Source: Tagaea sp. CACIAM 22H2 (GTDB taxonomy: Bacteria; Pseudomonadota; Alphaproteobacteria; CACIAM-22H2). From it: 64,000 nt of DNA. Of this stretch, positions 54,042-62,040 are shown in pieces (position 1 is the first letter of the stretch; every line of letters starts with the position of its first letter). The position numbers were made by a program, and so were the translations under genes. Under the pieces are notes generated by a model that was not told the origin of the DNA, ran no database searches, and saw only the letters and a program-made list of their open reading frames with translations. The DNA lies in assembly GCA_014444615.1 (NCBI GenBank), contig PVXE01000003.1, forward strand, positions 19,793-83,792, read 5' to 3'.

Positions 54042-54605
54042 TCAGCGGTTCTTGCCCGGCACCCACAATACGTCGGCCGCGCCGTTCTCGTTCAGGTGGC
54101 GCGACAGCACGAACAGATGATCCGACAGCCGGTTGGCGTAGCGGATCGCGGCGGGATTGACCGCTTCGCGCGCGGCGAGCGCCACGATTTCGCGCTCCGC
54201 CCGGCGCGTGACCGTTCGCGCCAGATGCAGTGCCGCCGCCGCCGGACTGCCGCCGGGCAGCACGAAGGAATTGAGCGCGGCGAGTTTCTCGTTCATCGCG
54301 TCGATCTCGCGCTCCAGCCGTTCGACCTGCGCTTCGACGATGCGCAGCGGCGGATATTTGGGATCGGGCGTTTCGGGCGTGCACAGATCGGCGCCCAGAT
54401 CGAACAGATCGTTCTGGATGCGCGCGAGCATCGAATCCGCTTCGCCCTTCGTATGCAGGCGCGCGAGACCGATACAGGCATTCGCCTCGTCCACCGTGCC
54501 GAACGCGGCGACGCGCAGCGCGTCCTTCGGCACGCGGCTGCCGTCGCCCAGCGACGTTTCGCCCGTGTCGCCGCCCTTGGTGTAGATGCGCGTCAGCTTC
54601 ACCAT
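54042..54605 (-). CDS. Cob(I)yrinic acid a,c-diamide adenosyltransferase (PduO type)
   Basis: The protein has 187 residues. The ATP-binding N-terminus KLTRIYTKGGDTGETSLGDGSRVPKD, FGTVDEANACIGLAR, and the signatures LPGGSPAAAALHLARTVTRRAERE and RYANRLSDHLFVLSRHLN define PduO-type ATR. It attaches the adenosyl group to cobalamin. No cobalamin synthesis genes are adjacent. It is the first gene, on the reverse strand, above a small HIG1-like gene reading the same way 3 bp upstream. Confidence 0.95.
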   Translation of the reverse strand: MVKLTRIYTKGGDTGETSLGDGSRVPKDALRVAAFGTVDEANACIGLARLHTKGEADSMLARIQNDLFDLGADLCTPETPDPKYPPLRIVEAQVERLEREIDAMNEKLAALNSFVLPGGSPAAAALHLARTVTRRAEREIVALAAREAVNPAAIRYANRLSDHLFVLSRHLNENGAADVLWVPGKNR

Positions 54606-54608
54606 TTC

Positions 54609-54821
54609 TCAACCCGCGTATTTGCGCAGCAGCGCGTAAGTCAGCATCAGCAACAGCGCCAAGGCCTGCAAGCCCACGCGCCAGCGCATCATTTTATTGC
54701 CGTTGCGCCGGTTGAATTCGCCGCCTTGCGCCATGCCGCCCATCCCGGTGAACAGCGTGGCGACGACCGCGAGGCAGGCCGCGCCGATCAGATAGGGGAA
54801 GACGGCGAGAAGGAGTTGCAT
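54609..54821 (-). CDS. HIG1-type/twin-transmembrane small protein
   Basis: The protein has 70 residues with two transmembrane helices (about 3-22 and 48-65). The loop FNRRNGNKMMRWRVGLQALAL matches the HIG1 hypoxia-induced domain pattern (RNKxMRxRV). HIG1 proteins associate with respiratory oxidases. It sits 3 bp upstream of the ATR gene, a pairing seen in alphaproteobacteria, so it is likely in the same operon. Confidence 0.8.
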   Translation of the reverse strand: MQLLLAVFPYLIGAACLAVVATLFTGMGGMAQGGEFNRRNGNKMMRWRVGLQALALLLMLTYALLRKYAG

Positions 54822-54825
54822 GGGT

Positions 54826-55095
54826 TCACCGGCGGCGGAAACTGAAATCGCCGCGCGCTTCCGCCAGATCGGCGAACAGCATCAACAGCGATTTGAATTG
54901 CGGCCCGATCTTGTGCCCGGCTTTGGCGGCATCGCGCCAGGCGATCTCGAACGGACCTTCGACGTCGCGCAGCAGCGTATCCCACAACGCGTCGAGATTG
55001 GGCGAGAAATGGGCCGGAAACGCCAGGTCGGCCGCGAGCGCCGCGTAGACCTTTTCCATTGTGTCGTGGCCCGATGTCAGGACGGCGCGTTTCAT
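54826..55095 (-). CDS. Barstar-family ribonuclease inhibitor
   Basis: The protein has 89 residues, the barstar length. FSPNLDALWDTLLRDVEGPFEIAWRDA matches the barnase-binding helix and strand of barstar, with the Asp in NLDALWD that contacts barnase's active-site region. It lies directly downstream of the barnase gene with a 4-bp ATGA overlap. It should protect the cytosol from the exported nuclease before secretion. Confidence 0.9.
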   Translation of the reverse strand: MKRAVLTSGHDTMEKVYAALAADLAFPAHFSPNLDALWDTLLRDVEGPFEIAWRDAAKAGHKIGPQFKSLLMLFADLAEARGDFSFRRR

Positions 55096-55523
55096 TTCGG
55101 CACTTCGCGGAAGCTGGAATAGTGATCGACCGTCACATAGATCAGCCGGTCGCTGGAAAAGACGAGGCGTTTGGCGTTGCGCCGGCCGCAAGCGAAATCG
55201 AGATCGGCTTCCGTCCAGCGCCGTCCGGCGGCTTCGGGCAGGCGCTTTTCGCGGTTGAAGAAACGGTCGCCACCGATCGCCTTACCGGGCGCCACGCGGC
55301 ACAGATCGCCGCCGGGCCGCCAACCGAGCTTGGCCGCGTCGTCCTTGTCGATATAGCGGTCGGCCGGCAGGCGGCCGGTCGCACGGATCGATTCGACCGT
55401 CGCGACGAATCCTTCGACATCGTTGAGCCGCATTTCACGCGCGAAACCGCGCAAATCGGCGGCCGAAACCGGGCCCGCGAGCAGCGCCAGCAATGCGACG
55501 AGAAGCACGAAAAAGCGTTTCAT
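55092..55523 (-). CDS. Secreted barnase-type ribonuclease
   Basis: The protein has 143 residues. The signal peptide is MKRFFVLLVALLALLAGPVSA. The mature enzyme has RLPADRYIDKDDAAKLGW, VAPGKAIGGDRFFNREKRLP, RRWTEADLDFACGRRNAKR and SSDRLIYVTVDHYSSF. The catalytic set of barnase (Glu73, Arg83, Arg87, His102) corresponds to Glu105, Arg115, Arg119 and His134, all present. It should be an active guanyl-preferring RNase, exported. It is coupled to barstar by ATGA. Confidence 0.92.
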   Translation of the reverse strand: MKRFFVLLVALLALLAGPVSAADLRGFAREMRLNDVEGFVATVESIRATGRLPADRYIDKDDAAKLGWRPGGDLCRVAPGKAIGGDRFFNREKRLPEAAGRRWTEADLDFACGRRNAKRLVFSSDRLIYVTVDHYSSFREVPK

Positions 55524-55569
55524 CGCGTGCTATATAGCGCGCCATCGAAGCTTCGCACAGATGGGCCGC

Positions 55570-56415
55570 ATGTCTTTCCTCGATCGCATCGCCGAGTGCA
55601 ACAAGCACGACCCTGCCGCTTACCGCCCCTTTTTCGCCGCCGGACGGCAAGTGGGGGCCGTGCGCCACGCTTTGGCCGAACGCTTGGCGAAGATGCCGGC
55701 GATTTTCGCGGTCGACGGGACCAGCGTGACGTTGCTGCCTGAATTCGACACGGTCGAAAAACGCAGCGCCGCGATCGACAAGGCGGTGCGAATCCTCGAA
55801 GCCGAAGGCGTGGTGAAAGGCCGGCGCGACGAAAACTATCCCGCCTGCCCCGAATGGGGGCGGCCCTATGATTTCGTCATCGAGCGCGCCGCCGCGCCGC
55901 ATTTCGGCATCCGATCCTTCGGCGTGCATATGACCGGCTACACGCGCAAAGCGGACGGCATCCATATCTGGGTGGCACGCCGCGCGCGTTTGAAACCGAC
56001 CTATCCCGGCATGCTCGACAACACCGTCGCGGGTGGCCAGCCGGTCGGCATGGGATTGATCGACAACATGGTGAAGGAATGCGGCGAGGAAGGCGGCATT
56101 CCGCCCGAACTGGCGCGCAAGGTGGTGCCGGTCGGCGCGATTTCCTATCGCATGGACGCGTCCGACGGGCTGAAGCCCGACGTGCAGTTCTGCTTCGATC
56201 TGGAATTGCCGCCGGATTTCACGCCGCGCAATACCGATGGCGAGATCGACGAATTCTTCCTGTGGCATTGGACGCGCGTTGCCGAGACGGTCGAGCGCAC
56301 GCGCGAATTCAAGTTCAACTGCAATCTCGTCCTGATCGATTTCTTCGTGCGCCACGGGCTGATCAGCCCCGAGCATCCCGACTATCTCGCCATCGTCGAA
56401 GGCATGCGGCGCTAA
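55570..56415 (+). CDS. DUF4743/Nudix hydrolase
   Basis: The protein has 281 residues. The N-terminal half is a DUF4743-like domain (SFLDRIAECNKHDPAAYRPF); the C-terminal half is a Nudix domain with a variant box GGQPVGMGLIDNMVKECGEEGGI. This matches the thiamine-pyrophosphokinase-associated Nudix family (YjhB-like and plant/fungal orthologues), which can dephosphorylate thiamine derivatives. An ATG 3 codons earlier (55561) is the alternative start. It overlaps the convergent gluQRS stop. Confidence 0.85.
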   Translation: MSFLDRIAECNKHDPAAYRPFFAAGRQVGAVRHALAERLAKMPAIFAVDGTSVTLLPEFDTVEKRSAAIDKAVRILEAEGVVKGRRDENYPACPEWGRPYDFVIERAAAPHFGIRSFGVHMTGYTRKADGIHIWVARRARLKPTYPGMLDNTVAGGQPVGMGLIDNMVKECGEEGGIPPELARKVVPVGAISYRMDASDGLKPDVQFCFDLELPPDFTPRNTDGEIDEFFLWHWTRVAETVERTREFKFNCNLVLIDFFVRHGLISPEHPDYLAIVEGMRR

Positions 56416-57242
56416 AGGCCGAGGCGCGCCCGCAGCGATTCCGGCGTCTCGCCGCTCTCGCGCATGTTGCGGATCGCCAGCGCTTGCGTGCGCTTGGCCA
56501 ATCGCCCGCCCTCGTCGTCGCGGATCAGCGGGTGATGGCGCCATTCGGGCACGTTCAAATCGAGCAAGGCTTGCAGCAGGCGATGGATATGCGTCGCCGG
56601 CAGCAAATCCTCGCCGCGCGTGACCAGCGTGACGCCTTGCAGATGATCGTCGAGCGTGACCGCGAGGTGATAGGACGTGCCGATATCCTTGCGCGCCAGC
56701 ACCACGTCGCCGTGACTTGCGGGATCGGCCGTGAACACGCCGCGATCGCGGTCGCGCCATTCGAGCGGCCCGGTCAGCGCCGCCGCTTTGGCGGAATCGA
56801 GGCGCAGCGCGAAGGGCTGGCCTTGCGCCTGGCGGCGGGCAATCTCGTCCGCCGCAAGACCCCGGCATGTGCCGGGATAGATCGGCTCGATCCCGTGCGG
56901 CGCGGAAGCGAGGCGCGCGATATCGCCCCGCGTGCAGAAACACGGATAGATCACGCCCTTCGCCTTCAATCGGTCGAGTGCGGCGGCGTAGTCGGCGCGG
57001 TGTTCGGATTGGCGGCGCACCGGCTCCTCCCAGCGCAAGCCGAGCCAAGCGAGGTCTTCGCGCATCGCCGATTCGTATTCGGGCCGGCAGCGCGCCGTGT
57101 CGATATCCTCGATCCGCAGCAGGAAGCGGCCCTTGGCGCGCCCCGGGACGTTCATCGCCTGATCCCAGGCGAACAGCGCCGAATAGGCGGAGCCCAGATG
57201 CAGCAAGCCGGTCGGCGAGGGCGCGAAACGCGTGACGATCAT
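56412..57242 (-). CDS. gluQRS: Glutamyl-Q tRNA(Asp) synthetase
   Basis: The protein has 276 residues, as expected for a truncated GluRS. The HIGH region is TRFAPSPTGLLHLGSAYSAL; LLRIEDIDTARCRPEYESAM follows; zinc ligands are CFCTRGD and the YPGTC region. KMSKS is represented by LAKRTQALAI. There is no anticodon-binding domain. It transfers Glu to queuosine in tRNA-Asp. The start at 57242 begins the catalytic core. Confidence 0.95.
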   Translation of the reverse strand: MIVTRFAPSPTGLLHLGSAYSALFAWDQAMNVPGRAKGRFLLRIEDIDTARCRPEYESAMREDLAWLGLRWEEPVRRQSEHRADYAAALDRLKAKGVIYPCFCTRGDIARLASAPHGIEPIYPGTCRGLAADEIARRQAQGQPFALRLDSAKAAALTGPLEWRDRDRGVFTADPASHGDVVLARKDIGTSYHLAVTLDDHLQGVTLVTRGEDLLPATHIHRLLQALLDLNVPEWRHHPLIRDDEGGRLAKRTQALAIRNMRESGETPESLRARLGL

Positions 57243-57284
57243 GGCAGGATCGACACTAACATGCCGCGCTGCTAGGAAAGGCCC

Positions 57285-57941
57285 ATGTCGAATATCCATC
57301 TCGATGGGCCGCGCATGGGCCCGGCCGCCGGCGGAAAGCCCCGTTCCATCGTCGCGTTGCTGCACGGCCTGGGCGCCGACGGCAACGACCTGATTTCGCT
57401 CGCGCCGATTTTCGCGCGCGCGATGCCGCACACGGCTTTCGTGTCGCCGCACGCCCCGTTCCCTTGCGACATGGCGCCGTATGGGCGGCAATGGTTCTCG
57501 CTGCTCGACCGCAACCCGGCCAAGATTCTGGCGGGCGTGCAGACCGCCGCCCCGATCCTGGACGCGTTCATCGACGCCGAACTCGCCAAGGCCGAATTGC
57601 CGCCCGCGAAGATCGCGCTGATGGGCTTCAGCCAAGGTTCGATGATGTCGCTGTTCGTCGCCCCGCGCCGGGCGGCGCCGATCGCGGGCGTGGCCGGCTA
57701 TTCCGGGCGCCTGATCGGCGGCGGCCTGCTGGCCGACGAAATCAAATCGCGGCCGCCGGTGTTGCTGGTCCATGGCGACCAGGACCCGATCGTGCCGTTC
57801 GATTCGATGGCGGCGGCGGAAAAGGCGCTGACGGCGTTGAACGTGCCGGTCGAAACCCTCGCCTGCCCCGGCCTGCCGCATTCGATCGACGAGGCGGGCA
57901 TCGCCAAGGGCATGGAATTCCTCGCCCGCGTTCTCGGCTGA
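57285..57941 (+). CDS. Alpha/beta-hydrolase carboxylesterase (phospholipase/carboxylesterase family)
   Basis: The protein has 218 residues. LLHGLGADGNDLISLAPIF is the oxyanion region, GFSQGSMMSLF carries the nucleophile Ser, LLVHGDQDPIVP has the Asp and GLPHSIDEAG the His. It resembles the esterase D/acyl-protein-thioesterase-like family. Its stop is shared with the next ATG (TGATG). Confidence 0.92.
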   Translation: MSNIHLDGPRMGPAAGGKPRSIVALLHGLGADGNDLISLAPIFARAMPHTAFVSPHAPFPCDMAPYGRQWFSLLDRNPAKILAGVQTAAPILDAFIDAELAKAELPPAKIALMGFSQGSMMSLFVAPRRAAPIAGVAGYSGRLIGGGLLADEIKSRPPVLLVHGDQDPIVPFDSMAAAEKALTALNVPVETLACPGLPHSIDEAGIAKGMEFLARVLG

Positions 57942-58333
57942 TGGTGCCGCGCCTCGGCTGCGGGGCGGCGATCCTGGACGAATCTGGCCGGATGCTGCTC
58001 GCCCGGCGGCTGACGGAACCCGAAGCCGGCTGCTACGGGCTGCTCGGCGGCAAGATCGAGCCCGGCGAGGCCACGCGCGACGCGATTCTTCGCGAGATCG
58101 CGGAGGAAATCGGTGTGTGCCTGGAACTGCAAGGTTTCCTGTGCGCGGTCGATTTGATTCTGCCAAACGGCGTGCATTGGGTTTCGGTCGTCGAGCGCGC
58201 GCAGATCGCGTCGGGCACGCCCAAAATCCACGAACCCGACAAACTCGCCGATCTGGGCTGGTTCGCGCGCGACGCGTTGCCGCAGCCCCTGACCCGAGCC
58301 GCGATCGCGGCGGTCAAGGCGCTCGACGGGTGA
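57941..58333 (+). CDS. Nudix hydrolase (MutT-like)
   Basis: The protein has 130 residues. The full Nudix box GGKIEPGEATRDAILREIAEEIGV is present (GX5EX7REUXEEXGU). The start ATG overlaps the esterase TGA. Size and box are typical of a nucleotide-sanitising or NADH-like pyrophosphatase. Frame upstream of 57941 is antisense/shadow of the esterase. Confidence 0.93.
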   Translation: MVPRLGCGAAILDESGRMLLARRLTEPEAGCYGLLGGKIEPGEATRDAILREIAEEIGVCLELQGFLCAVDLILPNGVHWVSVVERAQIASGTPKIHEPDKLADLGWFARDALPQPLTRAAIAAVKALDG

Positions 58334-58505
58334 TTTAACGGCGCCGCAATATTCGGCGTTATCCGACATATTGTGTTCGGACCGCGATTCGCCTAACAAT
58401 TAATGGAGTCTACGACGTTGCTTCCGCCTTGGCGTTCCCGCCGGGACTGATCATCGGCGAATCGACAAGGCGGCCTTCGACCCACCTCGAGGGAGTGATC
58501 TTGTC

Positions 58506-59069
58506 GTGTACGTTTCGGCCGATGCTTGTCCAGCGCTGGTTTTGAACGCCGATTTCCGGCCGCTGTCATATTACCCGTTGTCGGTGTGGTCCTGGCAGGA
58601 CGCGGTCAAAGCCGTGTTTCAGGATCGCGTCAATGTCGTGCACGAATACGACAAGGTCGTGCGCTCGCCGACCCATGCGATGCGCCTGCCCTCGGTCATC
58701 TCGCTGAAGGAATACGTGCCGGCGGCGCGCCGCCCCGCCTTCACGCGGTTCAACGTGTTCCTGCGCGACCGCTTTATCTGCCAATACTGCGGCGACGGTT
58801 TTCCGGCGCACGAATTGACCTTCGACCACGTCATCCCGCGCTCGCGCGGCGGGCGCACGACCTGGGCCAATGTCGTCACCGCGTGTTCGAGCTGCAATCT
58901 GGCCAAAGGCAGCCATCTGCCGCACGAGGTGGGGATGTTCCCGCGCCACGCGGCCGAGGCGCCGACCTCGCAGCAATTGCAGGAGAACGGCCGCGCCTTC
59001 CCGCCCAACTTCCTGCACGAAAGCTGGCGCGACTTCCTCTACTGGGATTCGGAACTCGAATCCGCCTGA
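58506..59069 (+). CDS. HNH endonuclease
   Basis: The protein has 187 residues, with a GTG start at 58506. The HNH signature is FICQYCGDGFPAHELTFDHVIPRSRGGRTTWANVVTACSSCNLAKG: two CxxC pairs, the catalytic His in DHV and the Asn in WANV. The N-terminal ALVLNADFRPLSYYPLSVWSWQDAVK and C-terminal NFLHESWRDFLYWDSELE are those of the common stand-alone HNH family found near chromosomal housekeeping genes, rather than of an intron or phage. Confidence 0.93.
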   Translation: MYVSADACPALVLNADFRPLSYYPLSVWSWQDAVKAVFQDRVNVVHEYDKVVRSPTHAMRLPSVISLKEYVPAARRPAFTRFNVFLRDRFICQYCGDGFPAHELTFDHVIPRSRGGRTTWANVVTACSSCNLAKGSHLPHEVGMFPRHAAEAPTSQQLQENGRAFPPNFLHESWRDFLYWDSELESA

Positions 59070-59079
59070 CGACGCGGCC

Positions 59080-59274
59080 TCAGTCGATCGCGCGCAAACG
59101 GGCGCGCTCGCTGCGCCGCGCGGCGTGGCGCTGGGCGACCAGCCGCCGGCGGGCGTGCTCGACGCACACCAGCAAGTCTTCGCGCGTCACCCGGTCGCGA
59201 TCCATCACGGCCAGCATGACCGGGTCGCGCAGCATCTCGTCCAAACGCGGCTCGTCGTAGCGAAGGTCCCACAT
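59080..59274 (-). CDS. Small conserved-looking hypothetical protein
   Basis: The protein has 64 residues, rich in Arg and Leu. A GGGAGG 5 bp upstream of the ATG at 59274 supports translation. The core reads LRYDEPRLDEMLRDPVMLAVMDRDRVTREDLL, which looks like a helical two-part domain. Function is unknown. It is convergent with the HNH gene and tail-to-head with the EAL-like gene. Confidence 0.55.
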   Translation of the reverse strand: MWDLRYDEPRLDEMLRDPVMLAVMDRDRVTREDLLVCVEHARRRLVAQRHAARRSERARLRAID

Positions 59275-59392
59275 CACAGCCTCCCAAAATCGGCTGCGAT
59301 GGGTATCGCTGCGGATCGTGGCGAAATCCTGGCGACGGATCGGTGATTTTAGGGAAGTCGCGTTACGTTTTGCGACGGGCGCAATGCGGCGC

Positions 59393-60625
59393 TTACGCGA
59401 TGCGCCGGTTCGGATCGCGCATCAGCGCGTCGATATGGAAGCCCTGGAAGATGCGAATACCCGAGGCTTGGCCCAATTCCAGCGCCTCGGCATTCTCGCA
59501 GCGCGCCATGATCAGGCGCCCCGGTTCGGCCTGCGCGATCTTTTCGGCCACGCCCGCCTCGCGCCATTCGGCCGGGCGTTCGGTGCGATAGAAGATCTTG
59601 ATGAAGTCCGCACCCATTTCGGGGCGCGCGAACATCGGCAGCGTGTCGAGCGTGACGCCGTCCAGCAGCACGCGATAGCCGGCGTTGCGCAGGAATTCGC
59701 ACGCGGTCAGGTACTCGGCGAAATCCCAGAACACGTCCAAGCGCGGGATCTCGATGATCAGCTGGCTTTTCGGGATGAAGTTCGCGATGCGCGTATCGAA
59801 TTCGCGGAACGTCGACGACATGATCGTCTGGACGTTCAGATTCAGCGACACGTTGCCCGATTGGCGCGTGACGAAGCCGTCGAACATCGCGCGCAGCACG
59901 CGCTGATCCATCGTGCGCGTCAGCTGCTGGAACAGCGGCTTGACCGCGCGCAGATCGTTCTTGGGCGCCACCAGCTGGCGCAAATCGTTCACGCCGACGA
60001 AGACTTCGCGGAAGAACGGGCGGATCGGTTCGCCGGGTGCGATCGCGCAGGCGATCTGGCTTTTCAGGAACCCGGTGATGTCGGCCTTGCGCAGCAGGTC
60101 TTCCAGCTTCGACAGCGACGACGTGGTCAGCGGCTGGCCTTGCGACGAGCCGATCGCCGTGCCCGCTTTCTGCAACAGGCGCTGGCGGCGTTCCTGGAAG
60201 GCTTTGTAATCCTCGTAGATCTTGCCGACGATCGCCTCGAAATCGGCGAACGTGTCCTTGAACGCGAACAACTCGTAGGCTTGCGCCGCCTGCCCTTCCT
60301 CGAGGCCCGCGGCCGAGGCATGGGTGCGCAGAATGCCTTTGAGATCGTCCTCGATCGAATCGAGGTGATAGCGATGGTCGCGGCGGAACAGCAGCACGAT
60401 GTTGTAGTTGTGCATCGCGTAGACGCCCGCGTCCGAGCCCGCGACGAGCTGCTGCAGCGCCTTGATGATCTGCTGGAAATTCTCGCGCCGGCGGCTGAAC
60501 CACGCGGGCGAGTTCATCGCGATGATCGCGCCGTAACGATATTGGATATCATCGGAGCGCTTGATGCGCTCCAATTCGGTGAGGAGGGTTTCCTCGTCGG
60601 TCTGATCGCCTTTGGGGTCCATCAT
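59393..60625 (-). CDS. Degenerate EAL-domain protein
   Basis: The protein has 410 residues. The C-terminal half resembles EAL phosphodiesterases (QLIIEIPRLDVFWDF, GVTLDTLPMF, ADFIKIFY, GIRIFQGFHIDALM), but the catalytic set is gone: no EAL tripeptide and the DDFG loop reads DGVTLDT. The N-terminal half is a separate helical domain (PAWFSRRRENFQQIIKALQQLV). It probably acts as a c-di-GMP-independent scaffold. It is 4 bp downstream of the DUF2336 gene, so the two are one transcription unit. Confidence 0.82.
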   Translation of the reverse strand: MMDPKGDQTDEETLLTELERIKRSDDIQYRYGAIIAMNSPAWFSRRRENFQQIIKALQQLVAGSDAGVYAMHNYNIVLLFRRDHRYHLDSIEDDLKGILRTHASAAGLEEGQAAQAYELFAFKDTFADFEAIVGKIYEDYKAFQERRQRLLQKAGTAIGSSQGQPLTTSSLSKLEDLLRKADITGFLKSQIACAIAPGEPIRPFFREVFVGVNDLRQLVAPKNDLRAVKPLFQQLTRTMDQRVLRAMFDGFVTRQSGNVSLNLNVQTIMSSTFREFDTRIANFIPKSQLIIEIPRLDVFWDFAEYLTACEFLRNAGYRVLLDGVTLDTLPMFARPEMGADFIKIFYRTERPAEWREAGVAEKIAQAEPGRLIMARCENAEALELGQASGIRIFQGFHIDALMRDPNRRIA

Positions 60626-60629
60626 GGCG

Positions 60630-61829
60630 TCAGGCCCCGGCCCCCGGCATGGCGGCCGGATCGATGCGGCGCGCCCACGGCAAACCGCGCACGCCCGAGG
60701 GTGCCGACGGCTGATCGCGCCACTTCTTCAAAATGCCGATCGCTTCGGGCGTGCCCATGCGATCGAACAACGCGACCGCGCCGTCGGGCGCACCTTGCGG
60801 ATTTTCGCCTTCGGGCAGCAAGCGGCCTTCGCTGGACGACGTGCGGCGCACGAGTTGCGCCAACGCCAGGAAATGCGTGCGTTCCATGCCCAGCGCCCGG
60901 CACGCGACGGCGAGTGCGCGGCCGTCGGGCTGGTAGAGCGAGCGTCGCGCGATCTTGATCGGCAACTCGGCGAAGCGCGCGAAGATCGCTTCGAACAGCG
61001 ACACATGGCCTTGGCGCAGCGTTTTGACTAGGATCGCGGGATCGTTGAGGCGTTCGCTTTGAATCGCGTCGGCCAAATGGTCGGTCGCCGTCCCCCAATC
61101 GTAGGATTGGGCGTGATCGGACGCGGCTTGCACGCTCGCTTCCTCGATCGCCCATTCCATTTCGCCGGCCCATTCCACGGCCCAAGCGTCGAAAGGATGG
61201 CGTTCGCGGATCTGTCGCTTGAGGTCGGCGGCGACCCAGCCATAGAGGCGCGCGGCGACATCGCCCGGCAGATCTTCGCGCGAGACGAGCGGCTTTTGCA
61301 GACCGTCGCGCTCGCGCGCGAATTCGGCGAGATAGGCGTAGGTCGCTTCGGCGATGCGCGAGGAGCGGTTTTCAAGCAGCTCCTTCATCACGTCGCTGTC
61401 ACCGCTTTCGACCAACGCGGCGGCGACCGCTTCGGACACGCCGTCGCGGCTGGCGATCGCCAAACGATGGGCGGCCCCGCGCTGGCGCACGATTTCGATC
61501 AGATCTTCGTCGGCAAGGGCCGCACTCATCGTCAGCAGCGGCTTGGCGACGGTGATCTCGTCGTTCGCCAACGCGACGACCAATTCTTTGGGCGCGTCCG
61601 GCGTTTCGGCGAGACGTTCGGCCAAGCGCAGCTTGATATCGGTTTCGATGTCGCGCACCAGGCGGCGCACGATATCGGCGGCGATTTCGTATTCCGTGCG
61701 GTCGAGCGCCATCGGCACGTCGGCGAGAATCTCGCCGAGTTCGTTACCCACCGTCGCACGTGCCGCCCGCTGCCCCGTTTGGGCCACGCGCAGCAGATCG
61801 TGGATCTTGCTTTGAATCAGATCGTCCAT
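60630..61829 (-). CDS. DUF2336-domain protein
   Basis: The protein has 399 residues, cytosolic and helical with HEAT-like repeats. RLAETPDAPKELVVALANDEITVAKPLLTMSAALADEDLIEIVRQRGAAHRLAIASRDGVSEAVAAALVESGD is the DUF2336 pattern. This family is concentrated in alphaproteobacteria and has no established function. Its partner is the degenerate EAL protein directly downstream. Promoter lies in the 61830-62040 gap, shared with the divergent iron-binding protein. Confidence 0.85.
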   Translation of the reverse strand: MDDLIQSKIHDLLRVAQTGQRAARATVGNELGEILADVPMALDRTEYEIAADIVRRLVRDIETDIKLRLAERLAETPDAPKELVVALANDEITVAKPLLTMSAALADEDLIEIVRQRGAAHRLAIASRDGVSEAVAAALVESGDSDVMKELLENRSSRIAEATYAYLAEFARERDGLQKPLVSREDLPGDVAARLYGWVAADLKRQIRERHPFDAWAVEWAGEMEWAIEEASVQAASDHAQSYDWGTATDHLADAIQSERLNDPAILVKTLRQGHVSLFEAIFARFAELPIKIARRSLYQPDGRALAVACRALGMERTHFLALAQLVRRTSSSEGRLLPEGENPQGAPDGAVALFDRMGTPEAIGILKKWRDQPSAPSGVRGLPWARRIDPAAMPGAGA

Positions 61830-62004
61830 GCCGATTTTCGAACCCTACGCCCAACCGCGAGTCGAGGGCAAGGGATAGAGGACGGGTGCAAGACATTGTC
61901 AGATAAAACGAATCTGCCGGTGTGTGGTGCTGTTTGCGGATTTTTACCTTGCGAGTAATTTGCACTTGCAGTTCGAAATCGTCGGCGGTATGTTTCGTCC
62001 GCGA

Positions 62005-62022
62005 TTGCAAATCATTCTCAAC
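62005..62022. promoter_or_regulatory. Fur-like site upstream of the iron-type binding protein
   Basis: TTGCAAATCATTCTCAAC resembles alphaproteobacterial Fur-box half-sites (GCAAAT-n-ATTCTCA). It lies about 20 bp before the ATG at 62041. A further GAGTAATTTGCACTTGCA-like stretch lies 60 bp upstream. Iron control is inference. Confidence 0.4.
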
Positions 62023-62040
62023 TAACGAGGCTCGAAGGAA

